Source of the DNA: Pseudocalidococcus sp964653145
Lineage (GTDB): Bacteria; Cyanobacteriota; Cyanobacteriia; Thermosynechococcales; Thermosynechococcaceae
DNA length: 64,000 bases
Direction: 5' to 3'
Assembly: GCA_964653145.1 (NCBI GenBank)
Contig: CAZZCG010000007.1
Location: 1-64,000 of the forward strand
In this document: piece after piece, positions 36,146 to 45,455 of the stretch
Numbering within the stretch: the first letter of the stretch is position 1
Layout of the letters: every line of letters begins with the position of its first letter
Program-made: the position numbers and the translations under genes
Notes under the pieces: generated by a model
What the model saw: only the letters and a program-made list of their open reading frames with translations
Databases searched by the model: none
Told to the model about the DNA's origin: nothing

Positions 36146-36646
36146 CTACAGCTCAGGATTGTGGGTTTCGGGGGACTTACCCCAGTCGGCGTAGGGATGC
36201 TGATTTAGATAGGAATTAAAGTAACGCTGATCGTGGCTCACCTCCCGGCCAATCCAACTCGGCAAGATAATCACCTGATCCGCCCTATCTAATTCCACTT
36301 CCGCCAAAACAAGGCCCAGATTTTGCCCCCAAAACTCATCGATTTCCCAGAGCAAACCGTCTAAGGGAATTTTGTAGCGAGTTTTTTCTATCAGAGGCTG
36401 AAAACAAAGCGTTGTTAAAAGTTCCCAGGCCTCGTTCACTGGAATGCCGTACTCATATTCTTGGCGACTGATGCCTTGGGTAGGGGACTTAATCGTTAAA
36501 AAACCCTGGTTTCCAGCAACCCTGACGCGGACTGTCGCCCGATCTGCACGGGTTAAATAGCCCTGGGCATAGACAACACCAGCATCCGCCAACTGTCGCC
36601 AGGCCGGGGATTGTACTAAAAACTTGCGCTCAATTTCCTTACCCAT
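36146..36646 (-). CDS. CYTH domain triphosphatase-like protein
   Basis: 166 residues. Starts with the EIERKFLV signature (residues 4-11) followed by alternating charged beta strands (RVRVAGNQGFLTIK, YEYGIPV, EIDEFWG, LAEVEL) lining the CYTH tunnel. Family members hydrolyse inorganic triphosphate or act on thiamine triphosphate or nucleotides with Mg/Mn. In bacteria without a CHAD domain most are small triphosphatases. It lies in the same orientation as sufC with 162 bases between. Confidence 0.9.
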   Translation of the reverse strand: MGKEIERKFLVQSPAWRQLADAGVVYAQGYLTRADRATVRVRVAGNQGFLTIKSPTQGISRQEYEYGIPVNEAWELLTTLCFQPLIEKTRYKIPLDGLLWEIDEFWGQNLGLVLAEVELDRADQVIILPSWIGREVSHDQRYFNSYLNQHPYADWGKSPETHNPEL

Positions 36647-36711
36647 GCTTGGCCTAGCTCCATCGGCTCAGAAGAAATCTGCATACTCATCAAATAAGGC
36701 ATTTAAATCCG

Positions 36712-37141
36712 TTAATCGTTGTCGGCTGTTGGGGTTGGAGTTGAGTTGGAACGCCATATTTTCTCAAAGGCACTTAATTTGGAGTCGAGTTCAACAAGTC
36801 GTCCGATCTCGCTCTCTAGCTGCAATTTCTCTTGTCTCAGTTGCGAGGTCTCGTGTTGCAATTACAATTTCTCATGCTTCAATCTCTCGATCTCGGCGTT
36901 GATTTCCAGCCTGCCACATTACGAACGACCATAGGTTTACAAGGCAGAGATTAACCACCAGAGACGTTGTTGCAGCGATGAAGGCCCAGAAACTCCATTG
37001 TTGGTAACTGAGGGGAAATTGGGGGAGGTGGATAGCGGTGGTGTTGGCATAAAACTCAAGTAAGGCAGCTAGGACAAACAGAAATGTGGTTAAGGCTCGG
37101 GGAAGCAAACTTAAAAAACCAGCCATTGCCTTATCATACAA
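36712..37141 (-). pseudogene. Broken membrane-anchored coiled-coil protein gene
   Basis: The 5' part (37141 to 36872) encodes 89 residues with two or three membrane helices ending in QAGNQRRDREIEA and a stop. Changing to the next frame gives a continuing charged heptad-like stretch (AEIERLKHEKL, then QHETSQLRQEKLQLESEIGRL, ending FEKIWRSNS...ND at a stop at 36712-36714). That second frame has an in-frame TAA at 36862-36864. Together they look like one gene for a membrane protein with a cytoplasmic coiled coil, damaged by a frameshift near 36875-36905 and a nonsense mutation. No family recognised; the 89-residue part may still be made. Confidence 0.6.
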
Positions 37142-37179
37142 AATCCATCACGAGCCCCAAAGTTTTTGATCCCCCATTG

Positions 37180-38673
37180 ATGTCGTCCCAATACCCAGAC
37201 CTACCGATTCTTCAGGGTTTAGTGAACCAGGCCCAGACCCAGAGCGTTGGGTTTCATACTCCCGGCCATCGAGGGGGACAAGGCACCCTATGGAAATTTC
37301 ACCAGGCCTGGCAGAATTGGCAATTGGCTCTAGATCTAAGCGAACTCCCAGGGTTAGATAATTTAGCTGCCCCAGAGGGAATAATTCACCAGGCCCAAGT
37401 TGCCGCAGCGAAAAGCTTTGGCGCCGAACACACCTGGTTTCTCATTAATGGTTCAACGGTTGGGGTGATGGCTGCGATTCTGGCAACCACAGGGCCAAAT
37501 GATCTGATTCTGATGCCCCGTAACTGTCATCAATCGGTGCTGAGTGGGCTAATTTTGGCGGGGGCTAAGCCAGTCCTGATCACGACAGCGGCTGTACCAA
37601 CCTGGGGGCTAAATCTCCCACTCTCTGCTGATGATCTGGAAACAGCACTGAATCAGTATCCCCAGGCCAAAGCTGTTTTGATCGTAGCCCCAACTTATGA
37701 AGGAGTTTGCCCGGATGTGGCCGCCATTGCCCAAGTCGCCCATCGCCATGAACTGCCCTTGATTGTGGACGAGGCCCATGGCAGTCATTTCCAGTTTCAT
37801 CCCCAGTTTCCCAACCCTGCACTCCAGGCTGGGGCCGATATTGTCATCCAAAGTACCCACAAAACCCTATCGGCCCTCACCCAAGGGGCCATGCTCCACT
37901 GTCAAGGGACTCGGGTCAGTCCCCAACGCCTAAGCCAATGCCTGCGACTGCTACAATCCTCCAGTCCCAGTTATTTGCTTTTGGCCTCCCTCGACGCCGC
38001 CCGAGCCCAAATGCAGACCCACGGGGAAGTCCTCTGGGATCAGGTCTTGGAGTTACGCCGTCAGCTTGAAGCGCAACTATCGGACTTAGCGCCCCTGGAA
38101 CTTCTTAACTCCAGTCATCTCGCTCCAGGTTTTAGCATCGATCCGACCCGCTTAACCCTCGGCACCTGGCCCCTGGAACTGTCTGGCTATGGAGTGGATG
38201 CCTGGCTCTGTGAGACTTGGGGAGTTATTGCCGAACTGCCTACCCCGAATGCTTTGACGTTTCTGTTGGGGTTGGGCCATGGGTCTGGGGATATTGAGCG
38301 ATTAATCGAGAGTTGGCGGGGCCTGGTGAGTGGTGTTAATACTCCTGAATTTGAGAATGGGCGGAAAACCTGGGCTAAACTGCGACACTTAGAGTCCGGG
38401 CATGGGGTTCTATTTTCTGGCCAAGTCCGCCTAGAACGCTCGCCCCGAGACTGCTTTTTTGGGCCCACGATGGCGATTAACCGTAACCAGGCCGGGGGAA
38501 AAGTCAGTGCAGAGTGGATTTGTCCCTACCCCCCAGGGATTCCCTTGTTATTTCCAGGGGAAGTCATTTCTGGGGCGGTTGTGGATTATTTAATCGCCCT
38601 AGACCAAGCCGGGGCTACCATCACTGGGGCCAGTGATCCCTCACTACAAACGTTCCGGGTGATGGCCAATTGA
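37180..38673 (+). CDS. Orn/Lys/Arg decarboxylase-family PLP enzyme
   Basis: About 497 residues of the aspartate-aminotransferase-fold decarboxylases. The opening TPGHRGG segment, the GSTVGVMAAILA nucleotide region, DEAHGSHFQFH and the PLP-lysine motif STHKTLSALTQGA are visible. Such enzymes decarboxylate arginine, lysine or ornithine (to agmatine, cadaverine, putrescine); the substrate here is uncertain. Start chosen at the ATG at 37180, right before conserved sequence; an in-frame extension back to 37084 overlaps the divergent membrane-protein gene. The amine oxidase at 30.4 kb might act on related products, which is speculation. Confidence 0.88.
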   Translation: MSSQYPDLPILQGLVNQAQTQSVGFHTPGHRGGQGTLWKFHQAWQNWQLALDLSELPGLDNLAAPEGIIHQAQVAAAKSFGAEHTWFLINGSTVGVMAAILATTGPNDLILMPRNCHQSVLSGLILAGAKPVLITTAAVPTWGLNLPLSADDLETALNQYPQAKAVLIVAPTYEGVCPDVAAIAQVAHRHELPLIVDEAHGSHFQFHPQFPNPALQAGADIVIQSTHKTLSALTQGAMLHCQGTRVSPQRLSQCLRLLQSSSPSYLLLASLDAARAQMQTHGEVLWDQVLELRRQLEAQLSDLAPLELLNSSHLAPGFSIDPTRLTLGTWPLELSGYGVDAWLCETWGVIAELPTPNALTFLLGLGHGSGDIERLIESWRGLVSGVNTPEFENGRKTWAKLRHLESGHGVLFSGQVRLERSPRDCFFGPTMAINRNQAGGKVSAEWICPYPPGIPLLFPGEVISGAVVDYLIALDQAGATITGASDPSLQTFRVMAN

Positions 38674-38721
38674 TTCAGTCCTGATCACAGCAGATTTGGC
38701 TAGCTCCCCGGTATTCTGAGA

Positions 38722-39633
38722 ATGATTGCTTTTGAGGTCGAGGGCATGACAGTCTTTACTGAGCAGGATGGAGCAATAGAGGGGAGTACCGATCAGCTAG
38801 TTGGAGGCCTATCCTTAAGTCAAAGCTCGCTGCAAACTCTCACCACCTGTCCCCGCAAATTTCAGTATCTCTACCTGGATCAGTTGGGCTTGCCCCACTT
38901 TCAATTCCAGGGCGCGACGGATTTAAGCGTAGATTTACCCCAGGACTTGGGCACTTGGTTTCATCGGCTCCTGCAACAACAGGAATTAGGCTTGGATATT
39001 CAGCCCCTACTGACCGCCAATGCTCCCCTGCCAGACTGGTTTGCCACATTTCAAGCCACCCCACCGCCGATGATTGCTGGAGTCCGGGCCAGTGAGCAAC
39101 GATATCAGAGTCAAATGGGTAACCTGGGCCTGGTGGGAATTTATGATCTTGTCATTTTCGGAACTGACCAGGCCCAAATCCTGGATTGGAAAACCTATCA
39201 ACGTCCCCAAACTTCAGAATTTCTCAAGCACCACTGGCAAACTCGGCTTTATCCCTATCTTTTAGCCGCCACGGGTGAGTTTGCACCGGAGCAAATTTTA
39301 ATGACCTATTGGTTTGCCCTCGCCCCCGATGATCAGCACAGCCTTACCTTTCGCTACAGCCAGGCCCTCTTTGAGAAAACTCAGCAGCAACTCAGCCAAC
39401 TCAGCCAACGGATCGAGGCCTGGATCACGAACTATGCCCAGGGACAGCCGCTCCCCCAGGTAACCCTTGAATCGGGCAAATGTTTTCACTGTGAGTTTGC
39501 CTACCGCTGTCAACGCCCCCAGTCCCTGCGTTTTGAGGATGAGTCAGAGGCAGATGAGTTAAATCCGCAACTGTTGCTGGACTCGGTCATGAACTACCCA
39601 GAGTTAGCCATTCAGGCATCAAAACCGGTCTAG
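38722..39633 (+). CDS. RecB-like PD-(D/E)xK nuclease with Fe-S cysteines
   Basis: 303 residues of the PDDEXK_1/Cas4-RecB group. Active-site residues are Asp142 (YDLVIFG) and Asp155-x-Lys157 (ILDWKTY), with a following LYPY tyrosine motif. One cysteine near the N-terminus (Cys43, TTCPRKFQYLYL) and three near the C-terminus (Cys254, Cys257, Cys263) match the 4Fe-4S arrangement of AddB/Cas4-type nucleases. No cas gene or helicase is nearby, so it is a stand-alone member probably acting in DNA repair. Confidence 0.85.
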   Translation: MIAFEVEGMTVFTEQDGAIEGSTDQLVGGLSLSQSSLQTLTTCPRKFQYLYLDQLGLPHFQFQGATDLSVDLPQDLGTWFHRLLQQQELGLDIQPLLTANAPLPDWFATFQATPPPMIAGVRASEQRYQSQMGNLGLVGIYDLVIFGTDQAQILDWKTYQRPQTSEFLKHHWQTRLYPYLLAATGEFAPEQILMTYWFALAPDDQHSLTFRYSQALFEKTQQQLSQLSQRIEAWITNYAQGQPLPQVTLESGKCFHCEFAYRCQRPQSLRFEDESEADELNPQLLLDSVMNYPELAIQASKPV

Positions 39634-39739
39634 AGCCGATGATTAATTTCAACGTTCGGAAAACCGTCCCCGCGACCTCCACAGTCGAAAACCCACGCGA
39701 TATACTGTCGGCCATAGCCTAATTGTGGAATTGATTCCT

Positions 39740-40042
39740 ATGACTGAGCCTGGAACGGAAGCTACCCCCCTGACCCGCGTTTCCCATGCAGCCCAAGAGT
39801 TGTTTGCGGCTCTACAGGATTTAGCCAAAGAGCAAATTTCTGGTTTGCCCAGTAATATTCAGGACACCCTCAAGCAGACCATCGCCAATCTCGAAAAGGT
39901 CATCGCAGAATTGCAAGCCAATGCCAATCAGGTGGCCAGCCAAGGGAAAGAACAGGTCAAGGATGTGGAAGAACGCCTGAGTAAGGCCTGGGAAGTGCTG
40001 TCGGCCCCTAAAACCACCGCCGTTGATCCCCCCAGTGAATAA
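39740..40042 (+). CDS. Small helical hypothetical protein
   Basis: About 100 residues, strongly alpha-helical and acidic with a long amphipathic segment (residues 15-85), reminiscent of small cyanobacterial helical proteins of unknown role. No catalytic motif or membrane segment. The ATG at 39740 is preferred over a GTG at 39725. It lies 38 bases upstream of the DUF721 gene and in the same direction, so they may be co-transcribed. Confidence 0.65.
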   Translation: MTEPGTEATPLTRVSHAAQELFAALQDLAKEQISGLPSNIQDTLKQTIANLEKVIAELQANANQVASQGKEQVKDVEERLSKAWEVLSAPKTTAVDPPSE

Positions 40043-40080
40043 AGCATTGTTCGATCTGCGGGTTTAAGTCACTTGCCCCT

Positions 40081-40653
40081 ATGCCCCTGGCCTCCATTCA
40101 TCAAGTTCTTAACCGTCTACAAACCGAACCAGCCTGGGATGATGTGCGACGATTCTGGGGCATTCTCCAGGCCTGGGAATCGGTGGTGGGGGCCATGGTC
40201 GCGAAACAAACCCAGCCCATTCGAGTAGTTGCCGGAGATACGCTGCAGGTTGCGGTTGCCAGTGGGGCTTGGGCCCAAACCCTAAGTTTTGAGCGGGTTC
40301 GGATTTTAGTTAAGTTGAATCAACACCTCCAGACCCCGCTCCAGGATATTCACTTCTCCATCCGTGACTGGCCTGGACAACAACAATCTTTTCGAAGTTT
40401 GACCACTCCCACAAAGAATTCTAATTCCAGCCCCTTGAGCCAGACCAAAACACACCATCCCCCATCTCCTCCACAAACGGCAACCGCGGCCTTTGAGAAA
40501 TGGTCAACGGGGGTCAAGACCTACGCGGCCCGCCTGCCTCTGTGTCCCTGCTGCCAATGCCCAACCCCCAGGCCCGAATTGGATCAGTGGCGAACCTGTC
40601 GGCTGTGTCATGCCCGGTTGAAGTTGGTTCAAGCCCCTGGGAGTAATGGCTAG
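40081..40653 (+). CDS. DciA-like (DUF721) protein with C-terminal zinc ribbon
   Basis: 190 residues. Residues 1-98 match DUF721/DciA, whose characterised members load the replicative helicase DnaB where DnaC is absent: W-x3-VG at 32-37 and ASGAWAQTLSF in the core. After a Ser/Pro-rich linker comes a cysteine cluster (Cys155, 157, 158, 160 and Cys173, 176) that looks like a zinc ribbon. Role in helicase loading is inferred from family. Confidence 0.8.
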   Translation: MPLASIHQVLNRLQTEPAWDDVRRFWGILQAWESVVGAMVAKQTQPIRVVAGDTLQVAVASGAWAQTLSFERVRILVKLNQHLQTPLQDIHFSIRDWPGQQQSFRSLTTPTKNSNSSPLSQTKTHHPPSPPQTATAAFEKWSTGVKTYAARLPLCPCCQCPTPRPELDQWRTCRLCHARLKLVQAPGSNG

Positions 40654-40688
40654 GCGAGGATTTTTAAGAGACAGGCTTGAGTCAGGGA

Positions 40689-41732
40689 TTATCCGTGACG
40701 CTGGGCTAAAATCAGGGCAAACCACTCCTGGGAATCACACCAGGCCTGGACGGGTTCCAATTGATACTGCTTCAGTTGAGCTTGAATATCCACCAGGTTA
40801 AATTTACGAGAGATTTCCGTGTGCAGTGACTCGCCAGCTTGAAACTCACAGGTAAAGTCCAGGGCCGTCAAGTTCACCTGTTGCGGTTCCAGGCTATCGA
40901 GATACATTTCAATCTGCTGGGCCTGGGAATTATAAATGGCGCGATGGTTCCAGGCCTGGAGGTTAAAATCGCCATCAAACCGCCAGTTCAAATGGGATAA
41001 AAGATTCAAGTTAAAGGCGGCGGTGACTCCCTGGGCATCGTTATAGGCGGCCTCTAAGATTTCTACGGGTTTGACCAAATCCACACCAAGCAGAAAATAT
41101 TCTTCCGGCTTGAGGCTGGCCTGGATCCACTGGAAAAATTGTTCACATTCCGTTGGCGTTAAATTCCCGAGGGTACTGCCCAAAAAGCTAATCATCCGTT
41201 CTGGAAGTTGGCGTGGGGGTAAGTGGCTTAAACCCTGTTCATAGGTCCCGACGATTCCGGTCACTGCCAAACTGGGGTAGTCGTTGAGTAAAGCCAGAAC
41301 ACTTTCCTTGAGGATGCTACCACTGACATCAATCGGCAAATAATGCAGCGGATATCCCTTGGCCTGGGCAGAATCCAGCAAAATCCGGGTTTTGACCGAA
41401 CTCCCACTGCCCAATTCCACCAGTTCACAGGCCCCGGTAATCGCCACAATCTCCGAGGCCACTCGCTGTAAAATTCCGAGTTCAGTCCGAGTCGGATAAT
41501 ACTCTGGTAACTGGCAAATTTGCTCAAACAACTGCGAGCCGGGCCCATCATAAAAATACTTAGGGGGCACAGTCTTTAAGGGCTGAGAAAATCCCCAAAT
41601 CACGTCATCACCATCTCGCCCCTGTTGGCCTGGATCGAGGTAAATCAGGTTAAAGCAGGATTGGGTCGGCGTGGCAATCACAGGAACATTCTCAAAAAAC
41701 ACAGCAAGGGGGACTGGGGACGATCTTGACAA
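40689..41732 (-). CDS. egtD: L-histidine N-alpha-methyltransferase (ergothioneine synthesis)
   Basis: Trimethylates histidine to hercynine with SAM, first step of ergothioneine formation. 347 residues with EgtD marks: PPKYFYDGPGSQLFEQI near residues 56-72, the SAM-binding VELGSGSSVKT near 105-115, PIDVSG, and SFLGSTLGNLT. No egtB (the sulfoxide synthase) flanks it, although the two are often adjacent in cyanobacteria. It starts 29 bases after infB ends and may be on the same transcript. Confidence 0.93.
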   Translation of the reverse strand: MSRSSPVPLAVFFENVPVIATPTQSCFNLIYLDPGQQGRDGDDVIWGFSQPLKTVPPKYFYDGPGSQLFEQICQLPEYYPTRTELGILQRVASEIVAITGACELVELGSGSSVKTRILLDSAQAKGYPLHYLPIDVSGSILKESVLALLNDYPSLAVTGIVGTYEQGLSHLPPRQLPERMISFLGSTLGNLTPTECEQFFQWIQASLKPEEYFLLGVDLVKPVEILEAAYNDAQGVTAAFNLNLLSHLNWRFDGDFNLQAWNHRAIYNSQAQQIEMYLDSLEPQQVNLTALDFTCEFQAGESLHTEISRKFNLVDIQAQLKQYQLEPVQAWCDSQEWFALILAQRHG

Positions 41733-41761
41733 GGCATCCTGAAAATTTCCTGAGAAATGCC

Positions 41762-44689
41762 CTAGAGTGTTCGGCGCTTGGCTACAGTTTGATAGGCCGC
41801 AATAATATCTCCCTCTTGCCAGGCCTGGAAGTCATCTAAGCGAACACCGCACTCAAAACCAGTGGCAACTTCCTTGGCATCATCTTTCATCCGTTTCAAG
41901 GAGGTTAAGACTCCGGAATGGACGGTTTGACTGCCCCGTTGCACCCGAATTTTGCAGTTTCGTACCAGTTTCCCGGCCTGGACATAGCAACCAGCCACAT
42001 TGCCCTTGGCCACCGCAAAGATCGCCCGAACTTCCGCTTGTCCGAGTTCTTCTTCCACCATTTCCGGATCCAGTAATCCTTCCATGGCAGCCTGGAGATC
42101 ATCTAGGAGTTTGTAGATGATGTTGTACTCGCGAATATCCACGTTGTTTTGATCCGCGGCCTGGCGCGCCCCACTGGCCAAGGTGGTATTGAAGCCAACA
42201 ATCACAGCACTACTGGCAGCGGCTAAATCTACATCCGTTTCGGTGATTTCCCCAGGAGCCGAGAGCAAAATCCGTAACTGAACTTGATCTTGGGGTAACT
42301 GGCCCAGGGAAGCCAGAATGGCCTCTAAGGAGCCTTGGACATCAGCTTTCAGGATTAAATTAAGCTCTTTGAGTTCCCCTTCCCGGGCCTGGTCAGACAA
42401 GGTGGTGAGGGAGACACGGCGAGCGGCCATGGCCTGGGCCAGACGGACTTGGCGTTGCTCCATGGTGCGCTGGTCAGCTAAGGCCCGGGCCGCTTTTTCA
42501 TCGGTAAAGACTTCAAAATCATCCCCAGCGGCCGGAACATCGGTTAAGCCCAAGACCTCTACCGCAAATGAGGGGCCAGCGGCATCCACTCGACTGCCCC
42601 GATCATCAATCATGGCCCGGACTTTGCCAAAACAGGCCCCGGCCACGAGAACATCCCCCACCCGCAGCGTCCCGTTTTGTACCAGGAGCGTGGCCACGGC
42701 CCCCCGAGCTTTATCTAAGTGCGCTTCAATAACAGTACCTTTAGCAGGGCGATCCGGGTTGGCATAGAGATCCTCGACTTCGGAAACCAGGAGAATCATT
42801 TCCAGTAGCGTATCCAGGTTTTCCCGTTGCAGGGCACTGACTGGAACCATGATGGTCTCGCCACCCCATTCTTCAGGCACCAGATTAAATTCTGTGAGTT
42901 CCTGTTTCACCCGATCCGGTTGGGCTGATTCCTTATCAATTTTGTTAATTGCCACAACAATCGGGACACCTGCAGCTTTGGCATGGCTAATGGCTTCGAT
43001 GGTTTGGGGTTGGACTCCATCGTCAGCGGCAACCACCAACACCGCCACATCGGTAACTCGAGCTCCCCGGGCCCGCATGGCGGTGAAGGCTTCGTGGCCT
43101 GGTGTATCAAGGAAAACGACCTGGGCCGGTTCGCCGTTGTGCTCCACATCCACATGGTAGGCGCCAATGTGTTGCGTAATCCCCCCAGCTTCCCCTTGGG
43201 CAACCTTGGCGTGGCGAATTGCATCCAAAAGGCTAGTTTTCCCGTGATCCACATGGCCCATAATGGTGACAACAGGCGGGCGGCGTTGTAAGAAGTCTAA
43301 ATCCTCGACCGCAATCATTTCCGTAACTTTCTTAGCGGCAGATTCGTGGGTGGCGGCCTCAACTTCAATCCCCAGTTCCGTAGCAACTAACTCGGCGGTC
43401 TCTAAGTCTAGGGCCTGGTTAATGGTTGCAGCAATTCCCTTGAAGAAGAGAACCTTAATCACCTCCGACTCGGGAACAACTAATTTGTTGGCCAATTCCT
43501 GAACAGTCAGACTGCCATCCAAGGTGATGCTTTCTGGGCGGGTAACTTCTTCCTCCTCTTGCCGATCTCGGCCTCGACCTCCGCGCCGATCATTTTTATC
43601 AGCTTTTTTCGGAGCAGGTTTAGCTTCAGGTTTTAGAGTCACTGGACGACTGCTTTTTGCAGCTTTAGGCTTGGGTGGCCGCACCAGAGATTGGCTGACA
43701 TCTACAGTTTGGAGCTTGAGGAGAGAATCACTACCAAAATCCAACTCGTCATCTTCTTCAATGCCAGAGGTGCGCCGTTTTCCTTTGGCAGCATTTTTGG
43801 CCCGGAGTTCTTCTTCTTCCTCTTGGGCTGTTTTTCCCCGAGTCCGGCGTCCGCGAGTAGAAAGAACTCGGTTGACAGAGTCATTTTGCAAGACTTCAAT
43901 GGCATCTTCAGCAGTGCCTGGGGGTTTTGGAGCCGCAGGACGAACTGGAGCATCTAATAACCGGGGCGGCGGTTGCAGCTTTTGAACTGGCTTGGGAAGA
44001 AATTCGGGAGCAGCAACGTCAGAGGCAATGGCCGAGACTTTAGGGCCGGGAACCTTAATGGGCTCTGGATGTTCGGCAGTCTGTTGGGAACGAGGAGGGT
44101 CAGGCAGGCGTAGCTTTCTCGGTGGGGCGATGCCTTCAGGGGCCGGGGTGGGGGCAAGGGGGCGGGGTGGGGGGCCCTGGAGCGTGGGCAGTTCCGGGGG
44201 TGTTTCAGAGACGGGTGCGGGATCTGGACTTTTTGCTGCGGGGGGTTGAGGGGCGCGGACAATGGGTTTAATTGGGGGTTGAGGGCTACCACCCCGCGCG
44301 GGGCGCCGAGTGCGTTGCGGCATTGGCCGAGCGGGGGGTTCTACCAGGCCAGTGGGACTGCTAGTCACTTCTTGGGGCTGACGCTGGGCCGGTACAGGGC
44401 GGGAGTGGGTACTATGAACGGCAACGATCTGCTGTGTTTTTTTGACCGGCATCGGCACCGATGGTTTGGGGCGAGTTGGGGCCTGGGTCGGTCGCACTGG
44501 AGGCTTGGCGGGGGCAGCGGATGTAAAACTTTTCGCTTCCTCCCGGATTTGGGCCGCTTCTTCGTCAGAAATTGTGCTGCTGTGGCTTTTTACCGAGATG
44601 GACAGTTTTTCGCAAATCGCCAGCAAATCTTTGTTATCCCGATTCAATTCCCTAGCCAAATCGTAAATTCTGACTTTTCCGTTACTCAT
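41762..44689 (-). CDS. infB: Translation initiation factor IF-2
   Basis: GTPase that places initiator tRNA on the ribosome. About 975 residues: short IF2_N modules at the N-terminus (VRIYDLARELN) and again before the G domain (SLTVQELANKLVVPES), a long Pro/Ala/Lys-rich linker, then the G domain with GHVDHGKTSLLD, DTPGHE and NKID, and domains II-IV. The long linker is usual for cyanobacteria. Start set at the ATG at 44689 (MSNGKVRIYDLA), with an earlier in-frame start at 44707 possible. rimM lies 150 bases upstream. Confidence 0.97.
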   Translation of the reverse strand: MSNGKVRIYDLARELNRDNKDLLAICEKLSISVKSHSSTISDEEAAQIREEAKSFTSAAPAKPPVRPTQAPTRPKPSVPMPVKKTQQIVAVHSTHSRPVPAQRQPQEVTSSPTGLVEPPARPMPQRTRRPARGGSPQPPIKPIVRAPQPPAAKSPDPAPVSETPPELPTLQGPPPRPLAPTPAPEGIAPPRKLRLPDPPRSQQTAEHPEPIKVPGPKVSAIASDVAAPEFLPKPVQKLQPPPRLLDAPVRPAAPKPPGTAEDAIEVLQNDSVNRVLSTRGRRTRGKTAQEEEEELRAKNAAKGKRRTSGIEEDDELDFGSDSLLKLQTVDVSQSLVRPPKPKAAKSSRPVTLKPEAKPAPKKADKNDRRGGRGRDRQEEEEVTRPESITLDGSLTVQELANKLVVPESEVIKVLFFKGIAATINQALDLETAELVATELGIEVEAATHESAAKKVTEMIAVEDLDFLQRRPPVVTIMGHVDHGKTSLLDAIRHAKVAQGEAGGITQHIGAYHVDVEHNGEPAQVVFLDTPGHEAFTAMRARGARVTDVAVLVVAADDGVQPQTIEAISHAKAAGVPIVVAINKIDKESAQPDRVKQELTEFNLVPEEWGGETIMVPVSALQRENLDTLLEMILLVSEVEDLYANPDRPAKGTVIEAHLDKARGAVATLLVQNGTLRVGDVLVAGACFGKVRAMIDDRGSRVDAAGPSFAVEVLGLTDVPAAGDDFEVFTDEKAARALADQRTMEQRQVRLAQAMAARRVSLTTLSDQAREGELKELNLILKADVQGSLEAILASLGQLPQDQVQLRILLSAPGEITETDVDLAAASSAVIVGFNTTLASGARQAADQNNVDIREYNIIYKLLDDLQAAMEGLLDPEMVEEELGQAEVRAIFAVAKGNVAGCYVQAGKLVRNCKIRVQRGSQTVHSGVLTSLKRMKDDAKEVATGFECGVRLDDFQAWQEGDIIAAYQTVAKRRTL

Positions 44690-44839
44690 TAGATACCCTG
44701 TCTGCAATGTCTACCAGTTCTGCGCTCAAAGAGCTGTCTATCTGCAAAACCCTAATGTTTACAGCTACACAATCTATCTGAGACAGAATTTGGCCCTATA
44801 GCCATTATTAACTATTTTGCCAATTCCCCAGGCCAATGT

Positions 44840-45418
44840 TTATTCCGTAGGAATTAATCCATTGGGAGGGGTGAGTTCAAGCCGCTTGCGCTCCAGATCA
44901 ATTCGAGGAACAATTTCCCGGACTAGGGGCACGAGGACTGTTTGGCCGGCAGGGTTGTGCAAGGTCACTTCCAGTAAATCATTCCCCGCATTCACCAGGC
45001 CCTGGACTGTGCCAACCGCCAACTCACCGGGCGGAACAAATACCTCCAGGCCAATCAAGTCCATTAAATGAAATTCATCCGGCTCGAGGGGGGGACGATC
45101 ATCGGCAGCAACGACTAATTGACTTCCCCGCAAGTGTTCCGCAGCCTCACGACTTTGATATTCGGCAAAGGTTAAAACGAAGAGGCCTGGCCCAGACAAC
45201 CACCGCCCTTTAACGAGAGTCACGGGAATGGGATCAGTTTGGGGAGATGTTTTTAGCCAGCGGGGGCCGGGTTCGAGAAAGCGTTCGGGAAAATCAGAAT
45301 CTGGGAACACCCGCACCGAGCCATCCAGGCCTTGGGGAGCAACAATCTGGCCAATGACTAACCAATCGGATTTCGATGTTATTTCAGATAAGGATGCAGT
45401 CTTCAGGGTTGGAGTCAT
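44840..45418 (-). CDS. rimM: Ribosome maturation factor RimM
   Basis: Assists 30S maturation around the 16S rRNA head and S19. About 192 residues with the N-terminal GQIVAPQGLDGSVRVFPDSDFPERF beta-barrel part and the PRC-barrel part (DLIGLEVFVPPGELAVGTVQGLVNAGNDLLEV). ATG at 45418 is used; an in-frame extension to 45481 runs into the Uma2 relic. It precedes infB in the same direction. Confidence 0.94.
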   Translation of the reverse strand: MTPTLKTASLSEITSKSDWLVIGQIVAPQGLDGSVRVFPDSDFPERFLEPGPRWLKTSPQTDPIPVTLVKGRWLSGPGLFVLTFAEYQSREAAEHLRGSQLVVAADDRPPLEPDEFHLMDLIGLEVFVPPGELAVGTVQGLVNAGNDLLEVTLHNPAGQTVLVPLVREIVPRIDLERKRLELTPPNGLIPTE

Positions 45419-45455
45419 AAATTCGGATCTGGGTGTAACAGGAGGTGAGATTGAT

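Noticed and set aside
43524..43985. 153-codon frame antisense to infB linker
   Set aside because: Serine/arginine-rich mirror of the Pro/Ala/Lys linker of IF-2.
44246..44692. 148-codon frame antisense to infB 5' end
   Set aside because: Shadow of the IF-2 N-terminus.
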